A stretch of DNA of 15,744 nucleotides from Candidatus Aenigmatarchaeota archaeon (GCA_016202725.1 JACQOD010000002.1:1-15744), one strand, 5' to 3'; shown: positions 6,864 through 13,050, numbered from the stretch's first letter. The notes: generated by a model from the letters alone, not told the origin. Program-made: numbers and translations.

Positions 6864-9800
6864 ATGGCAGAACCCACCGTCGCCCTGAAAGTGGGCGAGC
6901 TGACGAGCAGGGACGAGTTTGGCAGGGGCATCGTTCGCCTCGACGCCAGGACCATGGGGACCCTCGCGGTGCGCGAAGGGGACATTGTGGAGCTGGAAGG
7001 CCAGCGCACGACCGGGGCCATCTCCGTGCGCGCGTATCCTGCTGACGTAGGCCTCAGCATCATCCGCATGGACGGGATAACCAGGAGGAACGCAGGCATC
7101 GGGGTGGGGGAGATGGTCAAGGTCAGCCAAGCCAAGGCCCAGGACGCCAAGCGCGTGGTCCTCGCGCCCATCCAGAAGGGCATGCTCATCCAGATGTCCC
7201 CCGACCTCCTGCGGAAGAACCTCTACCTCAGGCCGCTCAACAAGAAGGACATCATCACCCCCTTCCCCGTCGTCAAGCAGCGGCGCGGCGGCCCGTTCGA
7301 CGAATTCTTCGGCGTGAACCTGGAGGACATCTTCTTCACCCCTGTCCCCGGGGAGACCAAGCTCATGGTGGTTTCCACTGTCCCCGAGGGGATCGTGCGG
7401 GTCGGGGAGGAGACCCAGGTCGAGCTCTCGCCTGAGCCCGTCGATATGGAGGAACGGGCCATCCCGACCATCACCTACGAGGACATCGGCGGCCTGCGGA
7501 ACGAGATCGAGAAGATCCGCGAGATGGTCGAACTCCCGCTGCGGCACCCTGAATTGTTCACCAAGCTGGGCATCGATCCCCCCAAGGGGGTTTTGCTCTA
7601 CGGCCCCCCCGGAACCGGGAAGACCCTGCTGGCCAGGGCCGTGGCGAACGAGTCGGGGGCGCATTTCACCTCGGTGAGCGGGCCGGAGTTCATGTGCGTC
7701 GGTCCTGAAACGCCGATCCTGACCCAGGACAAAATGATGACGGCCGAGGAGGTCTTCCTGCTGGCCAAGGAGCGAGGAAAAATGGTAGAGAAGACACCAA
7801 CTCGGCAGACAATTGCCTGTCCGCCCATAGGCGTCTTCTCCCTCGGTCCAGATCTCAAGGTGGGCAAGGATGCCATCACGGAAGCAACACGGCTGGAGGT
7901 GCCAGAAACCATAGAGGTGGAAACTGGCGAGGGAGAAAAGCTTTTGGTGTCCAAGAATCAGCCCTTTGCCGCGCTGACCTCCCAAGGGACCGTGGAATGG
8001 CGGCGGGCTGAAGAGCTGCATCCCGGGGATGCAATTGCATCAGCAACGCGCATACCGACGGAAGGAGCACCGATTACGTGGACCGATCGGCTTGATCCGG
8101 AAGCGACCTATGTGCGCATGAAAGGGACACCGCTCCGTTTGGGGGAGGCGCTCGCCCGCCACGGCCCCGCGGCAGTGGCGGACGCAGAAGCATTGGCGTA
8201 CGCCGCGTCCCCTTCTAATCTTGGGCATGTCACTTGGGTCAGGCCGGTGGGGCGGACATCCCCTTCGTTCCTGAGATTGCTTGGCTCCCTCTTCGCAGAG
8301 GGCTCCCTCACCCAACGCATGGAAGATGTCTGCTTTGCCAACACGAATCCTGCCTACCGGGAGGAGGTCAAGCAGCAGGTGCACGATGCCTTCGGGCTGA
8401 ACGGGAATGTGACGGGAAAGGAGGGCATGCGGCTGATGTTCTACTCCAAGGGCATGGCGCACTTCCTCAACCGGGCCTGCAATCTTCCCCTCGGCTGGAA
8501 AAAGGATCTCCATGTTCCCCGTTTCGTGTTTGCCGCGAGCGAAGAGGAGATAGCCGCATTCGTGTCCGGCTATTTTGACGGCGACGGGACGGTCAGCGTG
8601 GGGAACGGATATCCCACCCCGCGACTCTACAGCATTCACCGCCCGTTCCTCGAGGAGATGCGGTCGCTCCTCCTGCAGCTGAATATTCCCTCCCAGGTGG
8701 TGACGTGGAAGACGCCGTGGAACAGCCTCTTCGCCCTCACCATCATGGGGCACGATGGACGATCCCAATTCTATCAGAAGGTCTTCCCGCACTCCAACCG
8801 CGTGCGCAAGGGCACGCTCTCCAAGAAGGAAGAAGGCGAGGATCTCATCCCGGTAGCGTCCCTGCTGAAGCGTATCAAAGCGGATTTGGGGATCCGGTAC
8901 GGGAAAGACATCAAGGAGAATTCCATTGAGCCCTACCTTTCCGGGAGGAAGGAGCTTACCCGCCGGAAGGTCCGCGAGATCGTCGGCCTGCTTGAAAAGA
9001 AGGGAAGCCATCCGGCCCTCACCCGCCTCCGCACCTTGCTGCATGCAGACCTTCGGTTCCAGCGGATTACCCGGATGGAGAAGAAAGGCCCAGCCACCCT
9101 CTATGACTTTGGCGTGCACCACCATGCCAACTTCATCGGGGGATGGAATTTGTCACTACTACATAACAGTAAATGGTATGGTCAAAGTGAAGCTAATCTC
9201 AGGAAAATCTTCAAGGAGGCGGAGAAAAACGCCCCCTCCATCGTCTTCATCGACGAGATCGACGCCATCGCCCCCAACCGCTCCGAGGTCACCGGCGAGG
9301 TGGAGCGGCGGGTGGTGTCCCAGCTCCTCACCCTCCTGGACGGGCTGAAGAGCCGGGGCAAGGTCATCGTCATCGCCGCCACCAACCGCCCCAACGCGCT
9401 CGATCCCGCCCTCCGCCGAGGGGGGAGGTTTGACCGGGAGATCGAGATCGGCGTGCCCGACCAGATCGGCCGCAAGGAGGTCCTGCAGATCCACACGAGG
9501 AACATGCCACTGGAGAAGGACGTGGACGTGAACAAGATCGCGTCCATCACCTACGGTTTCGTCGGCGCCGACCTGGAGGCGCTCTGCAAGGAGGCGGCCA
9601 TGTCCGCGCTCCGCAGGATCCTTCCTGGACTCTCGTGGAAGAAGACCAAGGAGATCCCTGCCGACGTCTTCGAGAAGCTCAAGGTCAGCGGCCAGGACTT
9701 TGCCAATGCCCAGCGCATGGTGGAGCCTTCCGCCATGCGGGAGATCATGGTCGAGATCCCCAACGTGAAATGGGATGATGTGGGCGGCCTGGACTACGTC

Positions 9801-10682
9801 AAGGCCCAGCTGAAAGAAGCCGTGGAGTGGCCCCTCTCCCATCCGGAAGCCTTCCAAAGGATCGGCATCCAGCCCCCCCGGGGGATCCTGCTCTACGGCC
9901 CCCCGGGAACCGGGAAGACCATGCTCGCCAAGGCCGTGGCGAGCGAGAGCCAGGCCAACTTCATCTCCATCCGCGGGCCTGAGCTCCTCAGCAAGTGGGT
10001 GGGGGAGAGCGAGAAGCACGTCCGGGACATCTTCCGCAAGGCCAAGCAGGTCGCCCCGGCCATCATCTTCTTCGACGAGATCGACTCGATCACCCACCGG
10101 CGGGGGGACGAGCTGGGCTCCCGGGTGACCGAGAACGTGGTTTCCACCATCCTCACCGAGATGAGCGGCCTCGAGGACCTCCACAACGTGGTGGTGATCG
10201 CCGCCACCAACCGGCCGGACATCATCGATCCCGCCCTCCTCCGGCCAGGGAGGTTCGATCGCCAGATCCTGGTCACGGCTCCCGACGCGGCAGCCCGCAG
10301 GGACATCCTCAGGATCCACACCAGGGACATGCCCCTGGAAGCCGGGGAGAAGGTCAAGATCAAGCTGGGCCGCGTCCGCAAGAAGGCGGTCGCCGAGGCA
10401 GCGGGAGCGGAGGACCCCCGGGAGGACCTGCTCGGCTACCTCGTCGAGAAGACCGAAGGCTATTCCGGGGCCGACCTGGAAGCGCTCTGCCGCGAGGCGG
10501 GCATGTTCGCCCTGCGCGAGGAGCTGGGGGCCAAGGTGGTGACCCGGGAGCACTTCGAGCAGGCCCTCAAGGAGATCACCCCCTCGATCACGGCGGACAT
10601 GCTCCAGTTCTACGGCAAGGTGACGGAGGCGATCAAGGCCGAGGCCGCCAAGCCCCCCAAGGGCTTCAGCTACGTGGGATGA
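6864..10682 (+). CDS. cdc48: Cdc48/VAT AAA+ ATPase precursor with intein
   Basis: The 1272-aa precursor splices to 781 aa, normal for archaeal Cdc48/VAT, the hexameric unfoldase that feeds the proteasome. The N-domain (about 1-185) has the double-psi barrel pattern RDEFGRGIVRLD and ISVRAYPAD. D1 has Walker A GPPGTGKT (247-254), Walker B IVFIDEID (793-800) and GGRFDREIEIG. D2 has Walker A (1012-1019), Walker B IIFFDEID (1067-1074) and PGRFDRQI. The intein spans residues 278-768, between GPEFM and SKWYG, directly before the D1 pore loop Lys-Trp-Tyr-Gly. Both rings keep their catalytic residues, so the spliced product should be active. The C-terminus is GFSYVG. It differs from the usual hydrophobic-Tyr-X proteasome-docking tail because Tyr is third from the end. 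The first 48 nt after the intein are AT-rich, unlike the rest of the gene. Confidence 0.97.
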   Translation: MAEPTVALKVGELTSRDEFGRGIVRLDARTMGTLAVREGDIVELEGQRTTGAISVRAYPADVGLSIIRMDGITRRNAGIGVGEMVKVSQAKAQDAKRVVLAPIQKGMLIQMSPDLLRKNLYLRPLNKKDIITPFPVVKQRRGGPFDEFFGVNLEDIFFTPVPGETKLMVVSTVPEGIVRVGEETQVELSPEPVDMEERAIPTITYEDIGGLRNEIEKIREMVELPLRHPELFTKLGIDPPKGVLLYGPPGTGKTLLARAVANESGAHFTSVSGPEFMCVGPETPILTQDKMMTAEEVFLLAKERGKMVEKTPTRQTIACPPIGVFSLGPDLKVGKDAITEATRLEVPETIEVETGEGEKLLVSKNQPFAALTSQGTVEWRRAEELHPGDAIASATRIPTEGAPITWTDRLDPEATYVRMKGTPLRLGEALARHGPAAVADAEALAYAASPSNLGHVTWVRPVGRTSPSFLRLLGSLFAEGSLTQRMEDVCFANTNPAYREEVKQQVHDAFGLNGNVTGKEGMRLMFYSKGMAHFLNRACNLPLGWKKDLHVPRFVFAASEEEIAAFVSGYFDGDGTVSVGNGYPTPRLYSIHRPFLEEMRSLLLQLNIPSQVVTWKTPWNSLFALTIMGHDGRSQFYQKVFPHSNRVRKGTLSKKEEGEDLIPVASLLKRIKADLGIRYGKDIKENSIEPYLSGRKELTRRKVREIVGLLEKKGSHPALTRLRTLLHADLRFQRITRMEKKGPATLYDFGVHHHANFIGGWNLSLLHNSKWYGQSEANLRKIFKEAEKNAPSIVFIDEIDAIAPNRSEVTGEVERRVVSQLLTLLDGLKSRGKVIVIAATNRPNALDPALRRGGRFDREIEIGVPDQIGRKEVLQIHTRNMPLEKDVDVNKIASITYGFVGADLEALCKEAAMSALRRILPGLSWKKTKEIPADVFEKLKVSGQDFANAQRMVEPSAMREIMVEIPNVKWDDVGGLDYVKAQLKEAVEWPLSHPEAFQRIGIQPPRGILLYGPPGTGKTMLAKAVASESQANFISIRGPELLSKWVGESEKHVRDIFRKAKQVAPAIIFFDEIDSITHRRGDELGSRVTENVVSTILTEMSGLEDLHNVVVIAATNRPDIIDPALLRPGRFDRQILVTAPDAAARRDILRIHTRDMPLEAGEKVKIKLGRVRKKAVAEAAGAEDPREDLLGYLVEKTEGYSGADLEALCREAGMFALREELGAKVVTREHFEQALKEITPSITADMLQFYGKVTEAIKAEAAKPPKGFSYVG
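7695..9167 (+). mobile_element. LAGLIDADG intein in Cdc48
   Basis: The in-frame 491-aa intein occupies precursor residues 278-768. Block A is C278-VGPETPILT. Block F is LYDFGVHHHANFIGG, and the C-terminal end is LLHN with Ser769 as the +1 nucleophile. The homing-endonuclease part has both LAGLIDADG motifs, LLGSLFAEG (472-480) and VSGYFDGDG (567-575), each keeping its acidic residue (Glu479, Asp574), so nuclease activity is possible. The usual block B Thr-x-x-His is replaced by Ser363-Lys-Asn-Gln366, losing the conserved His that assists the first acyl shift. A basic, helical region (about 660-740) may add DNA contact. Codon use is visibly less GC-rich than the host domains, consistent with later arrival. 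Boundaries are firm because the extein halves join exactly into a normal AAA+ sequence. Confidence 0.95.
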
Positions 10683-10839
10683 GCCTTCATGCAGGGAACC
10701 GGTAGTCCTGCGCGCCGGTCACCTGTGGCCAATGATGCTGCCTGACTGGACGGACAGCAGGTGCGTGGCCCTCCGCACACGAAAGCTGTGAGCCGTCCCG
10801 CGGGGGATGCTGAACGCGTTTCCGGCCGTGTAGTCGCTC

Positions 10840-10930
10840 TGTACGTGTTAAGCTGCACAACGCATGCTATCGGTTTCCAAAAGGGTGGAAAAAATGAAAC
10901 CAGAAGCAAGAGAGCCTGCGGCGGGCAATG
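10840..10930 (+). repeat. Structured repeat R2, copy 1
   Basis: It starts TGTACGTGTTAAGCTGCAC and shares about 80 nt with 11756-11830 and with the reverse complement of 12808-12900. The conserved core is ATCGGTTTCCAAAA, then a purine stretch with ATGAAA, then GAGAGCCTGCG. The inner helix GGTTTC/GAAACC is perfect here and G-U paired in the other copies. The outer helix, perfect in copy 2, is degraded in this copy. Short readings from the internal ATG are not conserved as protein across copies. Confidence 0.8.
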
Positions 10931-11089
10931 AGCTACACACATACAAAGCATGCAGCACGCGTTCCTCCCGGCTGCAGCCGGAGGACGAATTGCCGCGCTG
11001 CGCATATTCCCCAACGGCAATGCCCTGCCGGCAGGAGCACTGGAAGTTCAACCCAACCAACTACCCAAAGGCGCTATTCCTGGCGGGGC

Positions 11090-11124
11090 CCGGGGGACGA
11101 GCGCCCGCCAACTCACCAATTTAA
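11090..11124 (+). repeat. Repeat R3, copy 2 (orphan promoter-like)
   Basis: It matches the reverse complement of 1310-1344 at 32 of 35 positions, including the TATA-like CACCAATTTAA. Transcription from here would start near 11148 and run antisense into the DUF5679 gene. No convincing coding sequence follows, so it may be a displaced promoter or the start of a small RNA. Confidence 0.65.
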
Positions 11125-11155
11125 AAGGCCAAACCGCAGCCCTGCAGCAGGGGAG

Positions 11156-11180
11156 AGGGGAAAAAGAAGAAAAAGGAGCA
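11156..11180 (-). terminator. T-rich terminator of the DUF5679 gene
   Basis: On the minus strand, about 18 nt after the stop, the sequence CTCCTTTTTCTTCTTTTTCC provides two T-runs, the usual form of an archaeal intrinsic terminator. Confidence 0.6.
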
Positions 11181-11197
11181 CATGCTCTATGCGCACA

Positions 11198-11338
11198 TTA
11201 GCCGCCAATGCGGAACATCTTCGTGCTGCAGGAGGGACAGGTACCCTTGGTCGCCGGCTTGCCGTTCTTGAGGGTCACCTTCTGGGGGTTCTTCATTTCC
11301 TTCGATGCTTTGCACTTGACACAGTAGCCTTTTGTCAT
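11198..11338 (-). CDS. DUF5679 family small zinc protein
   Basis: This 46-aa protein starts MTKGYCVKCKASKEMKNPQ and ends CPSCSTKMFRIGG, which is the pattern of the archaeal/bacterial DUF5679 family (GYCVKCK ... GxCPxCxTKxFRIG). Four cysteines, 6, 9, 34 and 37, form a zinc ribbon. The function of the family is unknown. The start is well supported by GGAGGT seven nt upstream and a TATA box 40-49 nt upstream, and a T-rich terminator follows the stop. It is transcribed away from the histone gene, with 164 nt between the two starts. Confidence 0.9.
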   Translation of the reverse strand: MTKGYCVKCKASKEMKNPQKVTLKNGKPATKGTCPSCSTKMFRIGG

Positions 11339-11377
11339 CGAGACTACCTCCAATTGGATAGTAGTTGCGGTTGGTTC

Positions 11378-11387
11378 CTTATAAACG
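11378..11387 (-). promoter_or_regulatory. Promoter of the DUF5679 gene
   Basis: On the minus strand CGTTTATAAGG forms a strong TATA box. The predicted start near 11357 leaves a short leader carrying the GGAGGT ribosome site. Confidence 0.7.
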
Positions 11388-11459
11388 TTCGGCGGGGGCG
11401 GGTGAGGGAAAACCGGCTGTATAACAGTGTAATAGGCCGCTTCCCGCCCTCCCAGCCGC

Positions 11460-11480
11460 GCGCTGCGCAGCGCTTTTTAA
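11460..11480 (+). promoter_or_regulatory. Histone promoter with adjoining palindrome
   Basis: The TATA-like CTTTTTAA (11473-11480) is centred about 26 nt before the ATG at 11503, implying a leaderless mRNA. Directly upstream lies the perfect 14-nt palindrome GCGCTGCGCAGCGC (11460-11473), overlapping where the BRE element and TFB would bind. It could be an operator. Confidence 0.6.
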
Positions 11481-11502
11481 GTCACCGCGCCCAACAAGGG
11501 CT

Positions 11503-11721
11503 ATGCCCGTCCTCCCGAAGGCCCCGTTCGAGAAGATCCTGAAGGAGGCCGCCAAGAACATACGCGTCTCCGACGCCGCGGCCTTCGCCCTCGCGGAGCT
11601 GGCGGAGCAGATTGCCCGCGAGATCGCCGCCGACGCCGCGGACATCGCCAAGCACGCGAACCGCAAGACCGTCCTCGCGGGGGACGTCACCCTCGCCCAC
11701 AAGATGCGCCGCCCGCGCTAG
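11503..11721 (+). CDS. Archaeal histone (HMf type)
   Basis: The 72-aa protein is a single histone fold. It has PKAPFEKILKEAAKNIRVS (helix 1 and loop 1), DAAAFALAELAEQIAREIAADAADIAKHA (helix 2), then NRKTVLAGDVTLAHKM (loop 2 and helix 3). Family signatures are visible: the Arg-Val-Ser-Asp loop, the KHANRKTV DNA-contact loop and the GDV start of the last helix. It would dimerise and wrap chromosomal DNA. Length is within the usual 65-75 aa range, with a slightly longer basic end (RRPR). The gene is alone on its transcript with a leaderless promoter. R2 copy 2 begins 35 nt after the stop and may act as its 3' processing or termination region. Confidence 0.95.
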   Translation: MPVLPKAPFEKILKEAAKNIRVSDAAAFALAELAEQIAREIAADAADIAKHANRKTVLAGDVTLAHKMRRPR

Positions 11722-11755
11722 CGTGGCACGCCCGCAGGTGCGGCAGCAGGTGGGT

Positions 11756-11830
11756 AGCTGCACAACGCCATCGGTTTCCAAAAGAGGGAACAATGAAATC
11801 AGAAGCAGGAGAGCCTGCGTTGTGCAATGG
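11756..11830 (+). repeat. Structured repeat R2, copy 2
   Basis: This is the best-folded copy. TGCACAACGC (11759-11768) pairs perfectly with GCGTTGTGCA (11817-11826), enclosing GGTTTC/GAAATC with one G-U pair and TTCC/GGAA. It lacks the clear CGTACGTGTTTAG start seen in the other copies, having GGTGGGTAGCTGCAC instead. Confidence 0.8.
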
Positions 11831-11925
11831 GCCACACCCGTACGGCAAGGAACGGGCCTGCGGGAGCCGCATGCCACCCGGCATTGCGCTCGCGGGAGGC
11901 CTTCCTGCGCCGCTCTCCAGCGCAG

Positions 11926-12516
11926 CTATCCCTCATCAAACAGCGCCTCAACGAGGAGGACGGGGTGGTCGCGGTAGACCACCCTGCTGCGACGCCCCGC
12001 GCGAAGGCCCGTTTGGACAAGGTAGGGGCGGAGGTGGGCATCGTCCGCGTGGGAGTTTTCCATGATCCCGGCCCCCTTGAGGAATCCGGGCAAGTAGTCG
12101 CTCGCTCCGCCGCTGCCGAGGAGCACGCCAAGATCCTTGCCGGCGCAGATCATCAGGGCGATCTCCTGGAGCGTCCCCTGCCGTCCCTGGACAACGACCC
12201 CCTTCTCCACGGCGTCAACCAGGCGGACAGACCGCCTCGCCCATCCTTCGCCCGTGAAGGAAATGGCCGCATAGCCATCCACCGGATAGCCGCAGCTGCC
12301 TGCGTGCTCCTCCCTGCTTCCCGCAGGTGAGACGGCCACGACCCTGCCGCCCTCCCGGAAGGCCCCGACGGCAACTTCATGGGGGTAGCCGTTGCACCCG
12401 CCCGTGTACAGCTCATGCCCCCGGCGGGCGAGTTCGCATCCCAACTGCTGGGCGAGCTTTGCGATGGCCGGGTCCACCTCGCGCACGTCGGAACCGAAAA
12501 CACCGACCTTTGCCAT
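11926..12516 (-). CDS. SLOG-domain (LOG/TIGR00725-like) protein
   Basis: This 196-aa protein has a Rossmann-like SLOG fold as in LOG and TIGR00725 proteins. The N-terminal strand is MAKVGVFGSD. The loop TGGCNGYPHEV (38-48) corresponds to the family GGGxxGxM region, and GRQGTLQEI (111-119) to the PGGxGTxxE motif. LOG enzymes split cytokinin-type nucleotides, but many SLOG proteins bind nucleotide ligands in other roles. Changes in the first half of both motifs mean the activity cannot be assumed. The start at 12516 is preferred over 12588 because a TATA box (GGATTTATTG) lies 23-31 nt upstream, giving a leaderless start directly at the first beta strand. It converges with the histone gene across R2 copy 2. 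Confidence 0.85.
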   Translation of the reverse strand: MAKVGVFGSDVREVDPAIAKLAQQLGCELARRGHELYTGGCNGYPHEVAVGAFREGGRVVAVSPAGSREEHAGSCGYPVDGYAAISFTGEGWARRSVRLVDAVEKGVVVQGRQGTLQEIALMICAGKDLGVLLGSGGASDYLPGFLKGAGIMENSHADDAHLRPYLVQTGLRAGRRSRVVYRDHPVLLVEALFDEG

Positions 12517-12537
12517 GCCAAGGTTCTTGGCAGCAAG

Positions 12538-12547
12538 CAATAAATCC
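12538..12547 (-). promoter_or_regulatory. Promoter of the SLOG gene
   Basis: The minus-strand GGATTTATTG is a TATA-like box centred 26 nt before the ATG at 12516. It decides the choice of start codon. Confidence 0.65.
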
Positions 12548-12618
12548 GCGCCGCTCTTCTCCCTCGCCGTGGTGATGCGTGAAGGCACATTCGCCTGGGC
12601 GGGCTGATGGATGCCCTT

Positions 12619-12807
12619 CGTATGTGTTTAGGCCCCGCGCCGCCAGAACCCTGCGGGGCCTTGGCCCGCAGATGAATGGCGGCAAGCACTTCTGAGCGCG
12701 GGGCCGGGGTCGTGGGGATGGACCGTCATCACGGGCGAAGGAATGCTGTCCACTGGACGCCTTCAGTCGGCGTCGAACGCCCGCCGCTTTAGCGGCGGGT
12801 AGTTTAC
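12619..12807 (+). repeat. Structured repeat R1, copy 2
   Basis: It is the same element as 5231-5417. All helices are retained. In the internal hairpin the sequence differs but pairing is kept by GAAGG (12737-12741) with CCTTC (12760-12764) and GTCC (12748-12751) with GGAC (12755-12758). It ends with CCCGCCGCT-TT-AGCGGCGGG and TAGTTTAC like copy 1. R2 copy 3 follows immediately in opposite orientation. Confidence 0.85.
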
Positions 12808-12900
12808 CCCAATGCACACCGCAGGCTCTCATGTTTCTGATTTCATTTTTCCCTCCTTTTTGGAAACCGATAGCATGTGTTTGGCAGCTAAACACGTACG
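12808..12900 (-). repeat. Structured repeat R2, copy 3 (inverted)
   Basis: Read on the minus strand it begins CGTACGTGTTTAGCTGC and contains CATGCTATCGGTTTCC, matching copy 1 closely over about 80 nt. The inner GGTTTC/GAAATC helix is kept with a G-U pair, while the outer helix is only partly complementary. Its internal ATG is followed by a stop after five codons, which rules out a conserved peptide. Confidence 0.8.
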
Positions 12901-13011
12901 CCCCTTCTGGCCCATCCGCCGGGAGACGGCAGCATTCCTTTGCGTTTTCTGAAACGCAGTAGCGATAGCATCTCATTCCTTTCCGTCTGAAAAGGGAGCA
13001 GAGCGATCCGC

Positions 13012-13020
13012 GCTTATAAG
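13012..13020 (+). promoter_or_regulatory. Promoter of the eL41/mS38-like gene
   Basis: GCTTATAAG is a good TATA box. The start is expected near 13043, and CAGGTG (13041-13046) lies just before the ATG at 13051. Confidence 0.65.
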
Positions 13021-13050
13021 GGCGCCTCCCTAAATATGCACAGGTGACGT

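Larger units (their letters stand above)
10683..11197. other. Gene-poor region between cdc48 and the DUF5679 gene
   Basis: No convincing protein gene is seen in these 515 nt. The stretch contains R2 copy 1 (10840-10930), a palindrome CCGGCTGCAGCCGG near 10975-10990, R3 copy 2 (11090-11124) and a T-rich terminator for the leftward DUF5679 gene. The part from 10683 to 10839 holds several short inverted repeats, for example GTGCG/CGCAC around 10760-10780, but no recognised RNA. Confidence 0.5.
12548..13010. other. Non-coding region with composite repeat unit
   Basis: There is no convincing protein gene here. The region is dominated by R1 copy 2 and R2 copy 3, which together form a unit with terminal inverted repeats (12619-12900). 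After it, 12905-13010 holds short inverted repeats and GCGATAGCATC near 12961, which echoes the CGATAGCATG core of R2. Confidence 0.6.

Noticed and set aside
9159..10553. Long antisense readings across cdc48, guaA and trkH
   Set aside because: They are frame shadows of GC-rich genes, with His/Asp/Gly/Arg-biased composition and no domain pattern.
10665..10682. Classic hydrophobic-Tyr-X proteasome-docking tail on Cdc48
   Set aside because: The ending is Ser-Tyr-Val-Gly, with Tyr third from the end rather than second. The docking motif is therefore not met, although a variant function remains possible.
10728..10760. C/D-box small RNA suggested by AATGATG and CTGA
   Set aside because: The box C is degenerate, the boxes are only four bases apart, and no C'/D' pair or terminal stem is found.
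11793..12065. Peptide reading from the ATG within R2 copy 2
   Set aside because: The equivalent frame stops after five codons in copy 3 and diverges in copy 1, and it runs antisense into the SLOG gene.
12517..12588. 24-residue N-terminal extension of the SLOG protein
   Set aside because: The TATA box lies inside this extension at the right distance for a start at 12516, and the family begins at that methionine.
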